Positions 1 to 8,134 of a DNA stretch of 27,167 nucleotides are shown here, one piece after another. The notes under the pieces are model-generated. The model made no database searches. It was given only the letters and a program-made list of their open reading frames with translations, and was not told the DNA's origin. Origin of the DNA: Methanobacteriota archaeon (GTDB lineage Archaea; Thermoplasmatota; DTKX01; GCA-020343715). Location of the stretch: assembly GCA_030594725.1 (NCBI GenBank), contig JAUVEQ010000001.1:1-27167 (forward strand), in the 5' to 3' direction. Numbering within the stretch: the first letter of the stretch is position 1; every line of letters begins with the position of its first letter. Position numbers and translations under genes: made by a program.

Positions 1-1503
1 CCCGTCGAAGGTGCCTGGGTCTACATAGGCTGGGATGGTGACGCCCGGGAATATAAGACGTTGAATGGGGGTTGGATGGCCGGACAGATCCCCCTGGACG
101 CGGGGGAGCTTGAGATAGTGGTGAGCGCCCGAAACCACTTACCGCTGGAGACTAGGGCCGAGCGTCCCGTGATCGATCCGGACATCAAGGTCACCGAGAT
201 ATCTTGGAACAATGGGTCGTCACAGGGCTATGTGAACGATCCGCCCCTCTACGGAGAGGAGGTCACTCTCAGGGCCATCGTCGATACCGATGGTAGGTAC
301 GAATATGACCAGATGCGGGTCCGGTTCAGCGTTGCACCCGTGGGCGGCGCCTTCGAGCGCTTGATACCCGAGGTTTTCGTGCCGCTCCGGACGAACGAGA
401 CACAGTACGCGCTCCATCAATGGACCCCGCTCCACGCGGGCGAATGGACAGTGCGGGTCGAGGCCGATCCAGAAGGTGACCATCCAGATGCTGTTGCGTC
501 CAACAACGTTTGGGAGACCACCATCGTGGTCCGGGGTCCGCCCGTGTGGACCTCCCTTCCCGACGAAGTCACGATGGACTGCGGGGCCGCACCGGGTGAT
601 CACATCGACCTGCTGGAGTACGTGGTCGACCCCGACACTCCCCTGGACGATCTGGCGTTCTCGGCCGAACAGCTGGGCGACCCAGTGGAGGGCGTGACGG
701 TCCACATCGACGACGATGGACGGCTGGCCGTGTGCTCCGATCTGGCCTCGGTCACTGTGACCATCGGCCTGACCGTGTCGGACGGCACCTACACGGACCA
801 GGGCGCCATGACGGTCACCATCGATCGCGGCGTGGCCAGGATGCGCCTTGTCGGTGATACCCATCACCTGCTCACCCAGGCCACCACGTTGGCAGGCGAG
901 ATCGAGGTGGAGAACCTCGGGCCCGGCCCGGCCACCGAGGTCGAGCTGGTACAGATCGGGGACCATCCGGACTTCATCCTCCTGGGAGATGGCCAGTACT
1001 CCTTCACCGGAAGGTTGCCCGGCGTCCACCTTGTCATGCTGGGCCTCCAGCGGACCGACGGCACCACCGAGGCTTCCTGGCAGGGCATCACCATCATGTT
1101 CCAAGTGGAGCCGGCCGTCGGCGAGGCGCCCTATCCCTACGGGTGGGTCGACCTCCACGTTGTCGAGGACCAGAAGGCCGAGTACCAGCTCCAGGCCCTT
1201 GACCTCGAGGGCGGGGTCGTGACGTACACCATCGTGTCGGACGACGGCCTGGGCGCAACCGTGGACCCGGTCACGGGCCTGCTGACGCTTCGCCCCGCCG
1301 AGAGCGATCTGGGCAAGCACGAGATCGTCATCATGCTGTCCGACGGCACCCTTGATGACACCGCGACCTTGACGGTCTACGTGACCGAGGGCCCGTCGGG
1401 CTCCCAGATATGGGGCATCTCCATAGCCGTGGCCTGTCTCATCGCCATCTCGTTGCTCGTCCTGTTCCTGTGGTTGCGCCAGCGCGACGGGGACGAGGAG
1501 TGA
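1..1503 (+). CDS. Cell-surface protein with CARDB/Ig-like repeats and C-terminal membrane anchor (5' partial)
   Basis: The reading frame is open from base 1 with no stop, so the N-terminus and any signal peptide lie outside the window; the TTG at 61 is not a credible start. About 500 residues are visible. The first part, including a region ending near base 520 with a conserved-looking SNN before the last strand, resembles a CARDB adhesion-type domain. It is followed by two cadherin/Ig-like modules, suggested by phrases such as VSDGTYTDQGAMTVTI and VDPVTGLLTLRP. The last residues form one hydrophobic helix (about 20 residues, near 1411-1476) and a short charged tail RQRDGDEE. This layout fits an extracellular protein held by a C-terminal membrane helix. 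The protein is acidic. Ligand and role cannot be told from sequence. The domain naming is by pattern only. Confidence 0.8.
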   Translation, partial: PVEGAWVYIGWDGDAREYKTLNGGWMAGQIPLDAGELEIVVSARNHLPLETRAERPVIDPDIKVTEISWNNGSSQGYVNDPPLYGEEVTLRAIVDTDGRYEYDQMRVRFSVAPVGGAFERLIPEVFVPLRTNETQYALHQWTPLHAGEWTVRVEADPEGDHPDAVASNNVWETTIVVRGPPVWTSLPDEVTMDCGAAPGDHIDLLEYVVDPDTPLDDLAFSAEQLGDPVEGVTVHIDDDGRLAVCSDLASVTVTIGLTVSDGTYTDQGAMTVTIDRGVARMRLVGDTHHLLTQATTLAGEIEVENLGPGPATEVELVQIGDHPDFILLGDGQYSFTGRLPGVHLVMLGLQRTDGTTEASWQGITIMFQVEPAVGEAPYPYGWVDLHVVEDQKAEYQLQALDLEGGVVTYTIVSDDGLGATVDPVTGLLTLRPAESDLGKHEIVIMLSDGTLDDTATLTVYVTEGPSGSQIWGISIAVACLIAISLLVLFLWLRQRDGDEE

Positions 1504-1553
1504 CGCGTCCCCTCCCCCAAAGGATTTTCACCCCGTGACAGGTTTACTCCGGC

Positions 1554-2528
1554 ATGGCCGACAGGCCCCTCAGCTCGATGAAGCACCCGACGAACCTGGC
1601 GATGGTGATGACCACCATCTTGATCTGGGCCCTCGCCTTCCCGGTCATCAAGGTGGCGCTGGAGGACTTCCCTCCCATCACCCTGGCACTGGTCCGCTTC
1701 GCCATCGCCTCCCTGTTCTTCCTCGTCCTCCAGTTCACCATCGGAGGCGGCATGGCCGCCATCCGGGCCCTCACCGCGAGGTTGTGGGTGCTGATCATCG
1801 CCTTCGGGGTCGTCCAGTCGGCGGTGACCAACATCGCCCAGAACATCGGCATGCAGTGGACCGAGGCCGGCGTGGCATCCATCATCCAGTCGGTGGGTCC
1901 CGTGTTCGCCGTGGTGCTGGCCGTCATGTTCCTGGGGGAGAGGTTGACCCGCATGAAGGTGGTGGGCGGGGCCCTTGCCATCCTGGGGACCGTGGGCATA
2001 GTCACCGCGGGTGGGACGGCCATAGGCTCGTCGACCATGCTCGGCAACCTGCTCATGGTGGTAACGGCCGCTGCCTACGCCGTTGGCGGAACGATAGCCA
2101 AGTACGTGCTTCGCGACGTGGACCCCACGACAATGATGGCCGTGGGCACGCCCTTCGCCCTCATACCCCTGGCCATAGGGGCCGCCTTCGAGGCCGACGC
2201 GATGAGCTCCCTCCAGAACGCCTCGGCCACCGCTTGGGCCTCGGTGCTGTTCCTCGCCCTGTTGGCCACGGGCGTCACGATGATCCTGTGGTATCGGGTG
2301 TTGGCACGGGTCGAGCTCTCCCACCTTGCCTACTTCGTGTACCTCATACCGGTGTTCTCGGTGGGCCTCGCATGGGTGATCCTGGGAGAGACGATTACCG
2401 CGGTCCAGGTCTTCTTCGCGGGCGTGATCATCGCGAGCGTGGCGGTGGCACAGAGGGAGGAACCATCGGCTACGGCAGCTGTTGTCGGTGCAGGCTGCGA
2501 GGAACCGCCTTGCGAGGACGAGAGGTGA
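1554..2528 (+). CDS. EamA/DMT-superfamily drug/metabolite transporter
   Basis: The 324-residue product is almost entirely hydrophobic, with about ten predicted membrane helices in two similar halves, the usual layout of two EamA repeats. The first helix carries the family-like IWALAFPVIKVAL stretch followed by PPITLALVRFAIA. The second half has a matching W...L...VLARVELSHLAYFVYLIPVFSVGLAWVILGE segment. Such proteins export amino acids or other small metabolites; the substrate cannot be predicted. The ATG at 1554 is used because a weak T-rich TATA-like element (GGATTTTC, about 1522-1529) lies about 27 bp upstream; ATG 1578 is an alternative. The tail after the last helix is polar and cysteine-containing. 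The gene follows the surface protein on the same strand with a 50-bp gap. Confidence 0.88.
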   Translation: MADRPLSSMKHPTNLAMVMTTILIWALAFPVIKVALEDFPPITLALVRFAIASLFFLVLQFTIGGGMAAIRALTARLWVLIIAFGVVQSAVTNIAQNIGMQWTEAGVASIIQSVGPVFAVVLAVMFLGERLTRMKVVGGALAILGTVGIVTAGGTAIGSSTMLGNLLMVVTAAAYAVGGTIAKYVLRDVDPTTMMAVGTPFALIPLAIGAAFEADAMSSLQNASATAWASVLFLALLATGVTMILWYRVLARVELSHLAYFVYLIPVFSVGLAWVILGETITAVQVFFAGVIIASVAVAQREEPSATAAVVGAGCEEPPCEDER

Positions 2529-2535
2529 GGGGGTC

Positions 2536-3237
2536 TCAGAACTTCTCCAATCTCCCGCCCTTCAGCCGCACGACGCGGTCGGCGTGCTGGCGGGCCTTGG
2601 CGTCGTGGGTGGCGATGATCAGGGTCGACCCGGCGTCACGGTTGACCTCGGTGAGGGTCTTGAACACCTCGGCCCCCGTGTCCTCGTCCAGGTTTCCCGT
2701 CGGTTCGTCGGCGACGATAAGGGCCGGTCGCTTGACGATGGCCCTCGCGATGGCAACGCGCTGCTGCTCGCCACCGGAGAGTTGATGGGGGAAGCGGTCC
2801 CCCATTCCGCCCAGACCGACCCTGTGGAGTGCCCGGGCCACCTCCTCGTCGTCGGGCCGCTCGAGCAGCTCCAGGGCAACGGCCACGTTCTCCTTGGCGG
2901 TCAGGGTGGGCAGCAGGTTGAAGAACTGGAACACGTAACCGACCCTGGTCCTGCGGTAGCGGGTGAGCTCCTCCTCGGAGAGGCCTGCCAGGTCCCGGCT
3001 GCCGACCACCACGGTGCCCCCGTCGGGCTTGTCGATCCCGGCGGCCAGGTTCAGCAGGGTGGTCTTGCCGGAGCCCGAGGGCCCCAGTATGACCAGGATC
3101 TCTCCCTTGGACACCTCCAGGTTCACGCCGGTAAGGACCGGCACCTCCACCTCGCCGGCCTTGTATGACTTGCTCACATCTTTGAACTCGAGTTGCGCCA
3201 CGGGCCTCGCCGCGGGATAATGGTCGGTCCGGGACAT
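2536..3237 (-). CDS. ABC transporter ATP-binding protein, MacB/LolD type
   Basis: This 233-residue nucleotide-binding subunit has Walker A GPSGSGKT at residues 52-59, Q-loop Q104, signature LSGGEQQR at 153-160 and Walker B ending in VADEPTGNLD at 175-184. The order and the DEPTGNLD string are typical of the LolD/MacB group, which normally works with an FtsX/MacB-like permease on lipoproteins, peptides or macrolides. The ATG at 3237 shares its A with the TGA of the upstream MFS gene (TGATG), so the two are translationally coupled. A TTG just before it is less likely to be the start. No FtsX-type permease is present in this window. The partner is therefore either encoded elsewhere or the association with the MFS gene is functional. 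Confidence 0.93.
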   Translation of the reverse strand: MSRTDHYPAARPVAQLEFKDVSKSYKAGEVEVPVLTGVNLEVSKGEILVILGPSGSGKTTLLNLAAGIDKPDGGTVVVGSRDLAGLSEEELTRYRRTRVGYVFQFFNLLPTLTAKENVAVALELLERPDDEEVARALHRVGLGGMGDRFPHQLSGGEQQRVAIARAIVKRPALIVADEPTGNLDEDTGAEVFKTLTEVNRDAGSTLIIATHDAKARQHADRVVRLKGGRLEKF

Positions 3238-4595
3238 CAACTTTCTGTTCGGTTGAAGTGGACCTTGAGCAGGATGACCACCGCCACAAGGGAGATGGCA
3301 CCGGTGACGAGGGCGACCGCCAGATAGCCCGCGACGCTGGCGACGACACCCCCCAGGAGGCCTCCCACGATCATGCCCAGGCCAGTGACCGAGTTGTATG
3401 CCCCCACGGCCTCACCCTTGCCCCTCCTGGGGGACAGGTCGAGGGCGGTCGTGATCCCCGCCACGCTGACGACCGCGAACATCGCCCCAGCAAGGCCGTT
3501 GAGCAGCAGTGACAGGCCGAAGGCGACCTGGAAGAGCTCTCTGCCAGCGGCTGCCAAGACCAGGGCGAAGGCCGAGAAGATGACCACCCGGGCGCCCCAG
3601 GCGAAGAGCTGGGCCTTCCTGTTGCCCAGCTGGTCCACCTCGCGACCCGCCCAGGCGTACATGGCGGCCGCCGCGACCGCGGAGGCCAGGTAGACCAGGA
3701 ATATCTGGGACGATGTGAGAAGCAGCTCCTGGGACAGCATGACCGGGAACGGGACGTAGAACACCATCACGCCGGTGAAGAGGATGAAGGTGGCCACCAG
3801 ATACATGTCCAGGTCCCTGCCCCACCCGGGCAGGAAGGTCCGGGCCTTCCTCATGATCCTGGGTCTGAGGGCGTAGACCAGCTTGGAGGGTATGTGACGG
3901 GAGCGCTCGAAGGTCCAGGTCCGCATGGTCACCAGCTGGTCCTCCAGCCATCGGCGGTCGATGTGGAACCTGGGCTCGTTGATCCAGAACATGGCGAGGG
4001 CGTACGCGATGGCGGTGGTCAGGCCGCACAGGAGCATGAGGACCCTCATCGATGGCTCCTGGGGAAGGAAGTGGGATATCGAGGCGAAGTAGACAGCTCC
4101 CAGGGCCATGCCCGTCATCCATCCCATGCCGCTGACCTTGGCGAACCTGCCCACGGCCTCGCCCCAGATGGCCTCCGGATTGTGTTCCATGATCAGGATG
4201 GTGGAGGTGGGGACCGTCGCCGCCAGGAAGAAACCGTACATCACGTTGCCCGCTATGAACATCCACATGCTGTCGGCCAGTCCCATCACGAGGAAGGCGA
4301 TGGACGTCATCGCCATACCCACCACCAGGGGCAGACGTCGTCTGCGGGTCCGGTCCGAATAATCGCCCCAGAGGATGTACGCCGGTACCGTGGCGGCCGA
4401 GACGGAGACGATGGTGATGGCCACGGCGCCCACGCCGCCTCCGAGGACGACGATGACGAACAAGGGAACAAGGGGCGCGCTGGCTCCTCCTGCCAGCTTG
4501 CTAAAGAAGAATGAGAGGTACCAGCGCTCGCCGCCGCCGCTCGCCCTGCCTCGGCCCATTAAGAGTGCACCCAGTGCCATCCGAAAGCCCTTCAT
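3237..4595 (-). CDS. Major facilitator superfamily (MFS) transporter
   Basis: The product has about 12 hydrophobic helices with a long polar loop in the middle (around the RRWLEDQLVTMRTW and RKARTFLPGWGRD stretches), as expected for a 6+6 MFS protein. The loop after helix 2 reads GDYSDRTRRRR, matching MFS motif A. The substrate is unknown. I chose the ATG at 4595 (452 residues). A TTAA TATA-like element at 4665-4668 would start transcription near 4640, downstream of the longer alternative start at 4652. Another ATG at 4556 is also possible. The 3' end overlaps the ABC ATPase start by one base, and both are probably on one transcript. Confidence 0.88.
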   Translation of the reverse strand: MKGFRMALGALLMGRGRASGGGERWYLSFFFSKLAGGASAPLVPLFVIVVLGGGVGAVAITIVSVSAATVPAYILWGDYSDRTRRRRLPLVVGMAMTSIAFLVMGLADSMWMFIAGNVMYGFFLAATVPTSTILIMEHNPEAIWGEAVGRFAKVSGMGWMTGMALGAVYFASISHFLPQEPSMRVLMLLCGLTTAIAYALAMFWINEPRFHIDRRWLEDQLVTMRTWTFERSRHIPSKLVYALRPRIMRKARTFLPGWGRDLDMYLVATFILFTGVMVFYVPFPVMLSQELLLTSSQIFLVYLASAVAAAAMYAWAGREVDQLGNRKAQLFAWGARVVIFSAFALVLAAAGRELFQVAFGLSLLLNGLAGAMFAVVSVAGITTALDLSPRRGKGEAVGAYNSVTGLGMIVGGLLGGVVASVAGYLAVALVTGAISLVAVVILLKVHFNRTES

Positions 4596-4662
4596 GCCCT
4601 TAGACCTTTCGGGCACTTTGGAGGAGGGTGCAGAGGCGACGAGCACTGGCATTGCCGGGGGT

Positions 4663-4670
4663 CATTAAGA
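4663..4670 (-). promoter_or_regulatory. Weak TATA-like element before the MFS/ABC operon
   Basis: On the minus strand the sequence reads TCTTAATG here, upstream of the MFS gene. A TATA-directed start would fall near 4640, which favours the ATG at 4595 over the one at 4652. This is a motif match only. Confidence 0.3.
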
Positions 4671-4689
4671 GTGATGGCAACTGACCCGA

Positions 4690-4971
4690 TCAGCCGCTCT
4701 GCGGTCCCCGGCGCCGGCGGTTATGGGTCGCGGTGAACGCGTTCACCGTCGGTGCCCTGCCGCCATTGACGAGGTTCCGAATGTGCTCAAGGTCCCTGGG
4801 GTTCTTGATGAAGGGCTCTACGGACATCAGCAGGTGGGTGCAATCCCGGGAGGTCAGGCACTCTGGGTCCTTGCCCATGCCCGCTAGGATTATCCCGACG
4901 ATCGCTTCCCCCTTGTGGTAGTTCCTGCCGAGGGCCTCTTCTAGATATCCAACAAGTTCTTGGGGCTCCAT
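4690..4971 (-). CDS. Small hypothetical protein, basic C-terminus
   Basis: I do not recognise this 93-residue protein. It starts MEPQELVGYLEEALG, is predicted mostly helical, carries two cysteines (ECLTSRDC) and ends in a basic, probably disordered tail (HNRRRRGPQSG). The frame is open upstream to an ATG at 5025, but that segment contains a strong TATA box (TAATATATA on the minus strand, 4995-5003) centred 28 bp before the ATG at 4971. The upstream ATGs are therefore promoter DNA and transcription is probably leaderless from 4971. It is divergent from trmI. It could be a small regulatory or RNA-associated protein; nothing in the sequence decides this. Confidence 0.65.
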   Translation of the reverse strand: MEPQELVGYLEEALGRNYHKGEAIVGIILAGMGKDPECLTSRDCTHLLMSVEPFIKNPRDLEHIRNLVNGGRAPTVNAFTATHNRRRRGPQSG

Positions 4972-4994
4972 CGAAACCATATAACTGGAAACCA

Positions 4995-5003
4995 TATATA
5001 TTA
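4995..5003 (-). promoter_or_regulatory. TATA box of the small hypothetical gene
   Basis: TAATATATA on the minus strand is centred about 28 bp upstream of the ATG at 4971, the normal archaeal spacing for a transcript starting at the start codon. Confidence 0.65.
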
Positions 5004-5073
5004 CCATAAGTATGGAATTATCCATTGTGAAAATCAGAGAATGCGAAATATGGGTGTGCTGGCCATGCGCGAA

Positions 5074-5082
5074 GTATATCTA
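5074..5082 (+). promoter_or_regulatory. TATA box of trmI
   Basis: GTATATCTA is centred about 28 bp upstream of the trmI ATG at 5106, which predicts an essentially leaderless mRNA. Together with the minus-strand box at 4995-5003 it forms a compact divergent promoter region. Confidence 0.6.
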
Positions 5083-5105
5083 TCGAGTGGTCCCATCCGC
5101 AAACC

Positions 5106-5870
5106 ATGTCCTTCGAGCCGGGAGACCTTGCGGTGCTAATTGACCGCAAGGGCAGGCGACACCTGTTGCGCCTCACCGAAGGAAAGGAAAGGATCGACAA
5201 GATCGGCGTGGTCGACACCGGCTCCCTGATCGGCCAGGAGGAGGGGACCGTGGTCCATATCGGTTCCGCCTCCCTCACCGCCCTCTCCCCCACCGTGCTC
5301 GACAAGGTGGCCGCCATCCATCGAAAGGCCCAGATCATCGTGCCCAGGGATGCGGCCCTCATCGCCCTCCACGCCGACGTGAAGGCAGGAGATCTCGTGG
5401 TGGAGGGTGGCGCTGGCTCCGGCGCGCTGAGCATAGTCCTGCTGCATCTGCTACGCCCTGGCGGACGGCTCGTCACCTACGAGATCCGGCCGGACCACGC
5501 CCAGGTGGCCCAGTCGAACGTCGAACGGGCGGGCCTGTGCGACAACCACGAGATCCACATCGGGTCCATCGCGGCGGACATCGCGGAGACCGGCGTGGAT
5601 TCGACGATCCTTGATGTGCCCGAACCCTGGGAGGCGGTGACGGCCTGCCACGAGGCCCTCGCCCCCGGTGGGAGGTTCGTGTCCTACTCCCCCACCATCG
5701 GCCAGGTCGAGAAGACCCACAAGGCCCTCAAGGAGTTCGAGATGGCCGACCTCCATACCTTCGAGGTGCTGGAAAGGGAGCTGGTCGTGGGCAGAGGGGG
5801 CACGCGCCCATCCTTCGAGATGCTGGGCCACACGGGATACATAACTGCGGCGCGCAAGCTGGGCGAGTGA
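5106..5870 (+). CDS. trmI: tRNA (adenine-N1)-methyltransferase TrmI, archaeal A57/A58 type
   Basis: This is a 254-residue class I SAM-dependent methyltransferase of the TrmI/Gcd14 family. It has a small N-terminal beta domain (residues 1-70, starting FEPGDLAVLIDRKGRRHLL), a SAM-binding motif I EGGAGSGAL at 100-108, an acidic strand-2 end YEIRPDHA at 125-132 and the family catalytic-region motif DVPEPW at 170-175. In archaea TrmI methylates A57 and A58 in the T-loop of tRNAs to m1A, and m1A57 is an intermediate to 1-methylinosine. The length matches the family (about 250). The ATG at 5106 is supported by a TATA box 28 bp upstream. It is a single gene convergent with the DUF373 gene, 19 bp apart. 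Confidence 0.93.
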   Translation: MSFEPGDLAVLIDRKGRRHLLRLTEGKERIDKIGVVDTGSLIGQEEGTVVHIGSASLTALSPTVLDKVAAIHRKAQIIVPRDAALIALHADVKAGDLVVEGGAGSGALSIVLLHLLRPGGRLVTYEIRPDHAQVAQSNVERAGLCDNHEIHIGSIAADIAETGVDSTILDVPEPWEAVTACHEALAPGGRFVSYSPTIGQVEKTHKALKEFEMADLHTFEVLERELVVGRGGTRPSFEMLGHTGYITAARKLGE

Positions 5871-5889
5871 GCTTTCGGAGCAGGCGTGT

Positions 5890-6996
5890 TCAGTTCTCCG
5901 AGGTGGATTCCTTCCGACGGGTGACCCGGTCACGGATGTTGCGGAAGGCGACGGCACCGAGCAGCGCGATGATGATACCCGCCACGATGCTCGCGAGGCC
6001 CAGCTGGTAGTAATCCTCGAAGGCCCAGGCCTCGGCGAGGATGGTGCCGATGACCACGACCGAACCCCAGACTATGAGGCCCAGAGCCAGCAGGGCGAAG
6101 GTCTGGGAAACGATCGACCACTGGATGCGATTGCGGCCGATGAAGGTATCGAGGAACTGGCCCAGGCTTCGGACCAGGGCGGCGGCGACGGCGAACCACA
6201 CGAACCAGGTGAGGAACACCAGCAGCCCCTCCCAGGTGAACACCCATCCCGTGGCGTCCTCGGCCACGGTCTGGTTGAGGGCGAACAGGCCGCCCAGGAT
6301 CACAATGACCGCGGCCACGATGTTGCTGAAGAATGAGATCTGCGATGTGACGATGGACACCTTGGCCCGTCTGTACCAGTCCGACACCAGCTCGCTGGCG
6401 TTGACGAAGTACAGGAGGGTGTAGATGCCGACGGCAAGGACGATGGCGTACCAGGCGAACTCCTTGAAGTCCGTGAAGGCGAACAGGGCGTAGACGATCA
6501 TGATGAGGGAGATGGGAACGAAGATCTTCTGTCCGATCTTATCCTCGTCGAATGTGCGCTTGAGAATGTAGTAGGTGGATTCGGCGGTCTCCGACTGCTT
6601 GACGATGACCCGTTGCACCGAGCTGACGTTGATGCGGGACTGGATTATGGGAAGGATCTGTTCGTCCTCGGCACCGTCGCTGATCACGATGGCCTCGTCG
6701 GGGTTATTGTCCTTCAAGAAGCTCTCCAGGCCCGCGGCTAGTGCCCTGTCGGAGCGGAATCCGACGCGACCGTCACCTAGGAGCAGTACAACCTCAACCT
6801 CCTCTCCGTCGGCATTCAGCTCATCGTAGAGCTTGATGGCGGCGAAGAGGGCGTTCATGTCGCTCTCCTCTGGGTCCTCAAGACCCATCGAGACGGCTGC
6901 TTTCAGATTCGCCCTCCGACCGACTATCGGACCTTTAAGTCCCAACTTCTCTCCGAAATCGTTATCCCGGTCTATGGCGAATATGACCGTCTTCAA
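5890..6996 (-). CDS. DUF373 family archaeal membrane protein
   Basis: The 368-residue product matches the archaeal DUF373 family. Its soluble N-terminal half (about 1-155) begins KTVIFAIDRDNDFGEKLGLKGPIVGR and contains an ESDMNALFAAIKLYDEL segment and VVLLLGDGRVGFRSDRAL. Six or seven membrane helices follow (about 155-355), with a short charged tail. The N-terminal half has a Rossmann-like alternation of beta strands and helices. The function of the family is not established. The start is a TTG at 6996; no in-frame ATG lies upstream, and a TATA box CTTATAAG at 7027-7034 predicts a leader of only about 8 bases. Confidence 0.87.
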   Translation of the reverse strand: MKTVIFAIDRDNDFGEKLGLKGPIVGRRANLKAAVSMGLEDPEESDMNALFAAIKLYDELNADGEEVEVVLLLGDGRVGFRSDRALAAGLESFLKDNNPDEAIVISDGAEDEQILPIIQSRINVSSVQRVIVKQSETAESTYYILKRTFDEDKIGQKIFVPISLIMIVYALFAFTDFKEFAWYAIVLAVGIYTLLYFVNASELVSDWYRRAKVSIVTSQISFFSNIVAAVIVILGGLFALNQTVAEDATGWVFTWEGLLVFLTWFVWFAVAAALVRSLGQFLDTFIGRNRIQWSIVSQTFALLALGLIVWGSVVVIGTILAEAWAFEDYYQLGLASIVAGIIIALLGAVAFRNIRDRVTRRKESTSEN

Positions 6997-7026
6997 ACCA
7001 GACCCTGTTCAACAATAGGAAGGCGC

Positions 7027-7034
7027 CTTATAAG
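7027..7034 (-). promoter_or_regulatory. TATA box of the DUF373 gene
   Basis: The palindromic CTTATAAG sits about 34 bp upstream of the TTG start, predicting a transcript start near 7004. Being symmetric, the box could in principle act in both directions. Confidence 0.5.
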
Positions 7035-7126
7035 AACATTATCACTTGTACCGCCATCGCGAGAGCCAGAATCCGGCGTACGCCGAAAGGCTCCGGGAGG
7101 TCACTGCGCGAAGAACCCCCGACCGC

Positions 7127-7152
7127 CCCACCGGCCCACCGGCCCACCGGCC
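7127..7152. repeat. Short tandem repeat, 3.25 copies of CCCACCGG
   Basis: Three perfect 8-bp units (7127-7134, 7135-7142, 7143-7150) are followed by CC. The repeat lies in the 280-bp gap between DUF373 and the S19e operon, upstream of the S19e TATA box. It has no unique spacers, so it is not a CRISPR. It is probably a slippage repeat. Confidence 0.8.
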
Positions 7153-7184
7153 TAACGCCCTACCGCCTCCGAACCACGGGCAAA

Positions 7185-7192
7185 CTTAAATA
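7185..7192 (+). promoter_or_regulatory. TATA box of the S19e-aIF6 operon
   Basis: CTTAAATA precedes the rps19e ATG by 107 bp. A start near 7215 would give a leader of about 84 bases, unlike the mostly leaderless genes around it. The leader contains a small hairpin (7245-7258) and an SD-like GGAGG near 7289. Confidence 0.55.
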
Positions 7193-7244
7193 GGAAAGAT
7201 AACTTACGCAGAAACCCACGACCTAGGGTACAGGCTGGCCAACT

Positions 7245-7258
7245 CCCTCTGAGGAGGG
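7245..7258 (+). promoter_or_regulatory. Hairpin in the leader of the S19e operon
   Basis: CCCTC, loop TGAG, GAGGG form a perfect 5-bp stem in the predicted untranslated leader. Such leaders in ribosomal-protein operons can bind one of the products for feedback control; that role is an inference, and a short stem like this can occur by chance. Confidence 0.3.
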
Positions 7259-7298
7259 TCAGGCGGGCCCTGGTCGACGGAAGGTCCGGAGGCAAGAC

Positions 7299-7754
7299 AT
7301 GACCACGGTATACGACGTTCCCCCGCAGCTGCTCATCGACCAGACGGCCGCGAAGCTGCAGGAGTACGAGCAGATCGCTCCCCCCGAGTGGGCCGCCGAC
7401 GTGAAGACCGGCACCCACGTTGAGACCCAGCCAGTGCAGGAGAACTGGTGGCACATCCGGACCGCCGCTGTGCTCCGCAAGGTGTACGTCAACGGCCCCA
7501 TCGGGACCGAGCGGCTCGCCGCCGAGTTCGGCGGGTCGAAGGACCGCAAGGCCAAGCCGTACAAGGCGGTGAAGGGCTCGCGGTCCATCATCCGCCACGT
7601 CCTGCAACAGCTGGAGGCGGCAGAGCTCGTTGCGGCCGACAAGAACCGCGGTCGCGTGATAACCCCCAAGGGCCAGTCCCTGCTTGACAACGCAGCCCGC
7701 GCGGTCATGAAGGGCCTGGCAAGCAAGGACCCCGAGCTGTCGAAGTACTACTAG
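7299..7754 (+). CDS. rps19e: Archaeal ribosomal protein S19e
   Basis: The 151-residue product is a clear eS19. It has the N-terminal MTTVYDVPPQLLIDQTAAKL, the central PPEWAADVKTGTHVETQP and WWHIRTAAVLRKVY segments, and the C-terminal RGRVITPKGQSLLD of the winged-helix core. eS19 is a small-subunit protein in the head of the 30S, needed for 18S/16S maturation in eukaryotes. The ATG at 7299 is preceded by an SD-like GGAGG. It is the first gene of a five-gene operon with PDCD5, L39e, L31e and aIF6, an order common in archaea. Confidence 0.97.
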   Translation: MTTVYDVPPQLLIDQTAAKLQEYEQIAPPEWAADVKTGTHVETQPVQENWWHIRTAAVLRKVYVNGPIGTERLAAEFGGSKDRKAKPYKAVKGSRSIIRHVLQQLEAAELVAADKNRGRVITPKGQSLLDNAARAVMKGLASKDPELSKYY

Positions 7755-7791
7755 TCCCGCCGGAGGACGAAGATCAAGAGGGTAGATAGGC

Positions 7792-8130
7792 ATGGCCGGT
7801 GGAGAGGACCCCGAACTGGAGGAGATAAGGCGCAGGAAGCTCATGGAGCTCCAGCAGCAGCAGAGCTATCAGGCCGAGGCATCCCGCCAGGCCGATATGG
7901 CCGATGCTCAGCGCCAGAACATCCTCCGAGGCATCCTCACCCCCGAGGCCCGAGAACGCCTTGGCACCCTCAAGATAGCCTATCCGGACATAGCCGTTCA
8001 GGTGGAGGACCGCCTGATAATGCTCGCCCAGAGCGGCCGGCTGAACGAACAGATCGACGATGCAACTCTCAAGGAGATACTCGCCCGCCTGGTCCCATCC
8101 AAGCGCGAGATCACCATCAAAAGGAAGTGA
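7792..8130 (+). CDS. PDCD5/TFAR19-family DNA-binding protein
   Basis: This 112-residue, strongly helical and charged protein matches the PDCD5 (TFAR19) family. It opens with EDPELEEIRRRKLMELQQQQSYQ, continues with the Q/A-rich linker, and has the diagnostic core ILTPEARERLGTLKIAYPDIAVQVEDRLIMLAQSGRLNEQIDD and the tail EILARLVPSKREITIKRK. Archaeal members are reported to bind DNA; the exact role is unclear, and the human homologue works with TRiC and in apoptosis. It sits between S19e and L39e, its usual archaeal location. The L39e start is 4 bp after its stop. Confidence 0.95.
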   Translation: MAGGEDPELEEIRRRKLMELQQQQSYQAEASRQADMADAQRQNILRGILTPEARERLGTLKIAYPDIAVQVEDRLIMLAQSGRLNEQIDDATLKEILARLVPSKREITIKRK

Positions 8131-8134
8131 AGGG

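Noticed and set aside
220..1320. 366-codon minus-strand ORF opposite the surface protein
   Set aside because: The plus frame has clear beta-rich repeats and a membrane anchor; this one has no domain and a composition typical of shadow frames.
7127..7152. CCCACCGG repeat considered as a CRISPR
   Set aside because: The units are contiguous, only 8 bp long and have no spacers.
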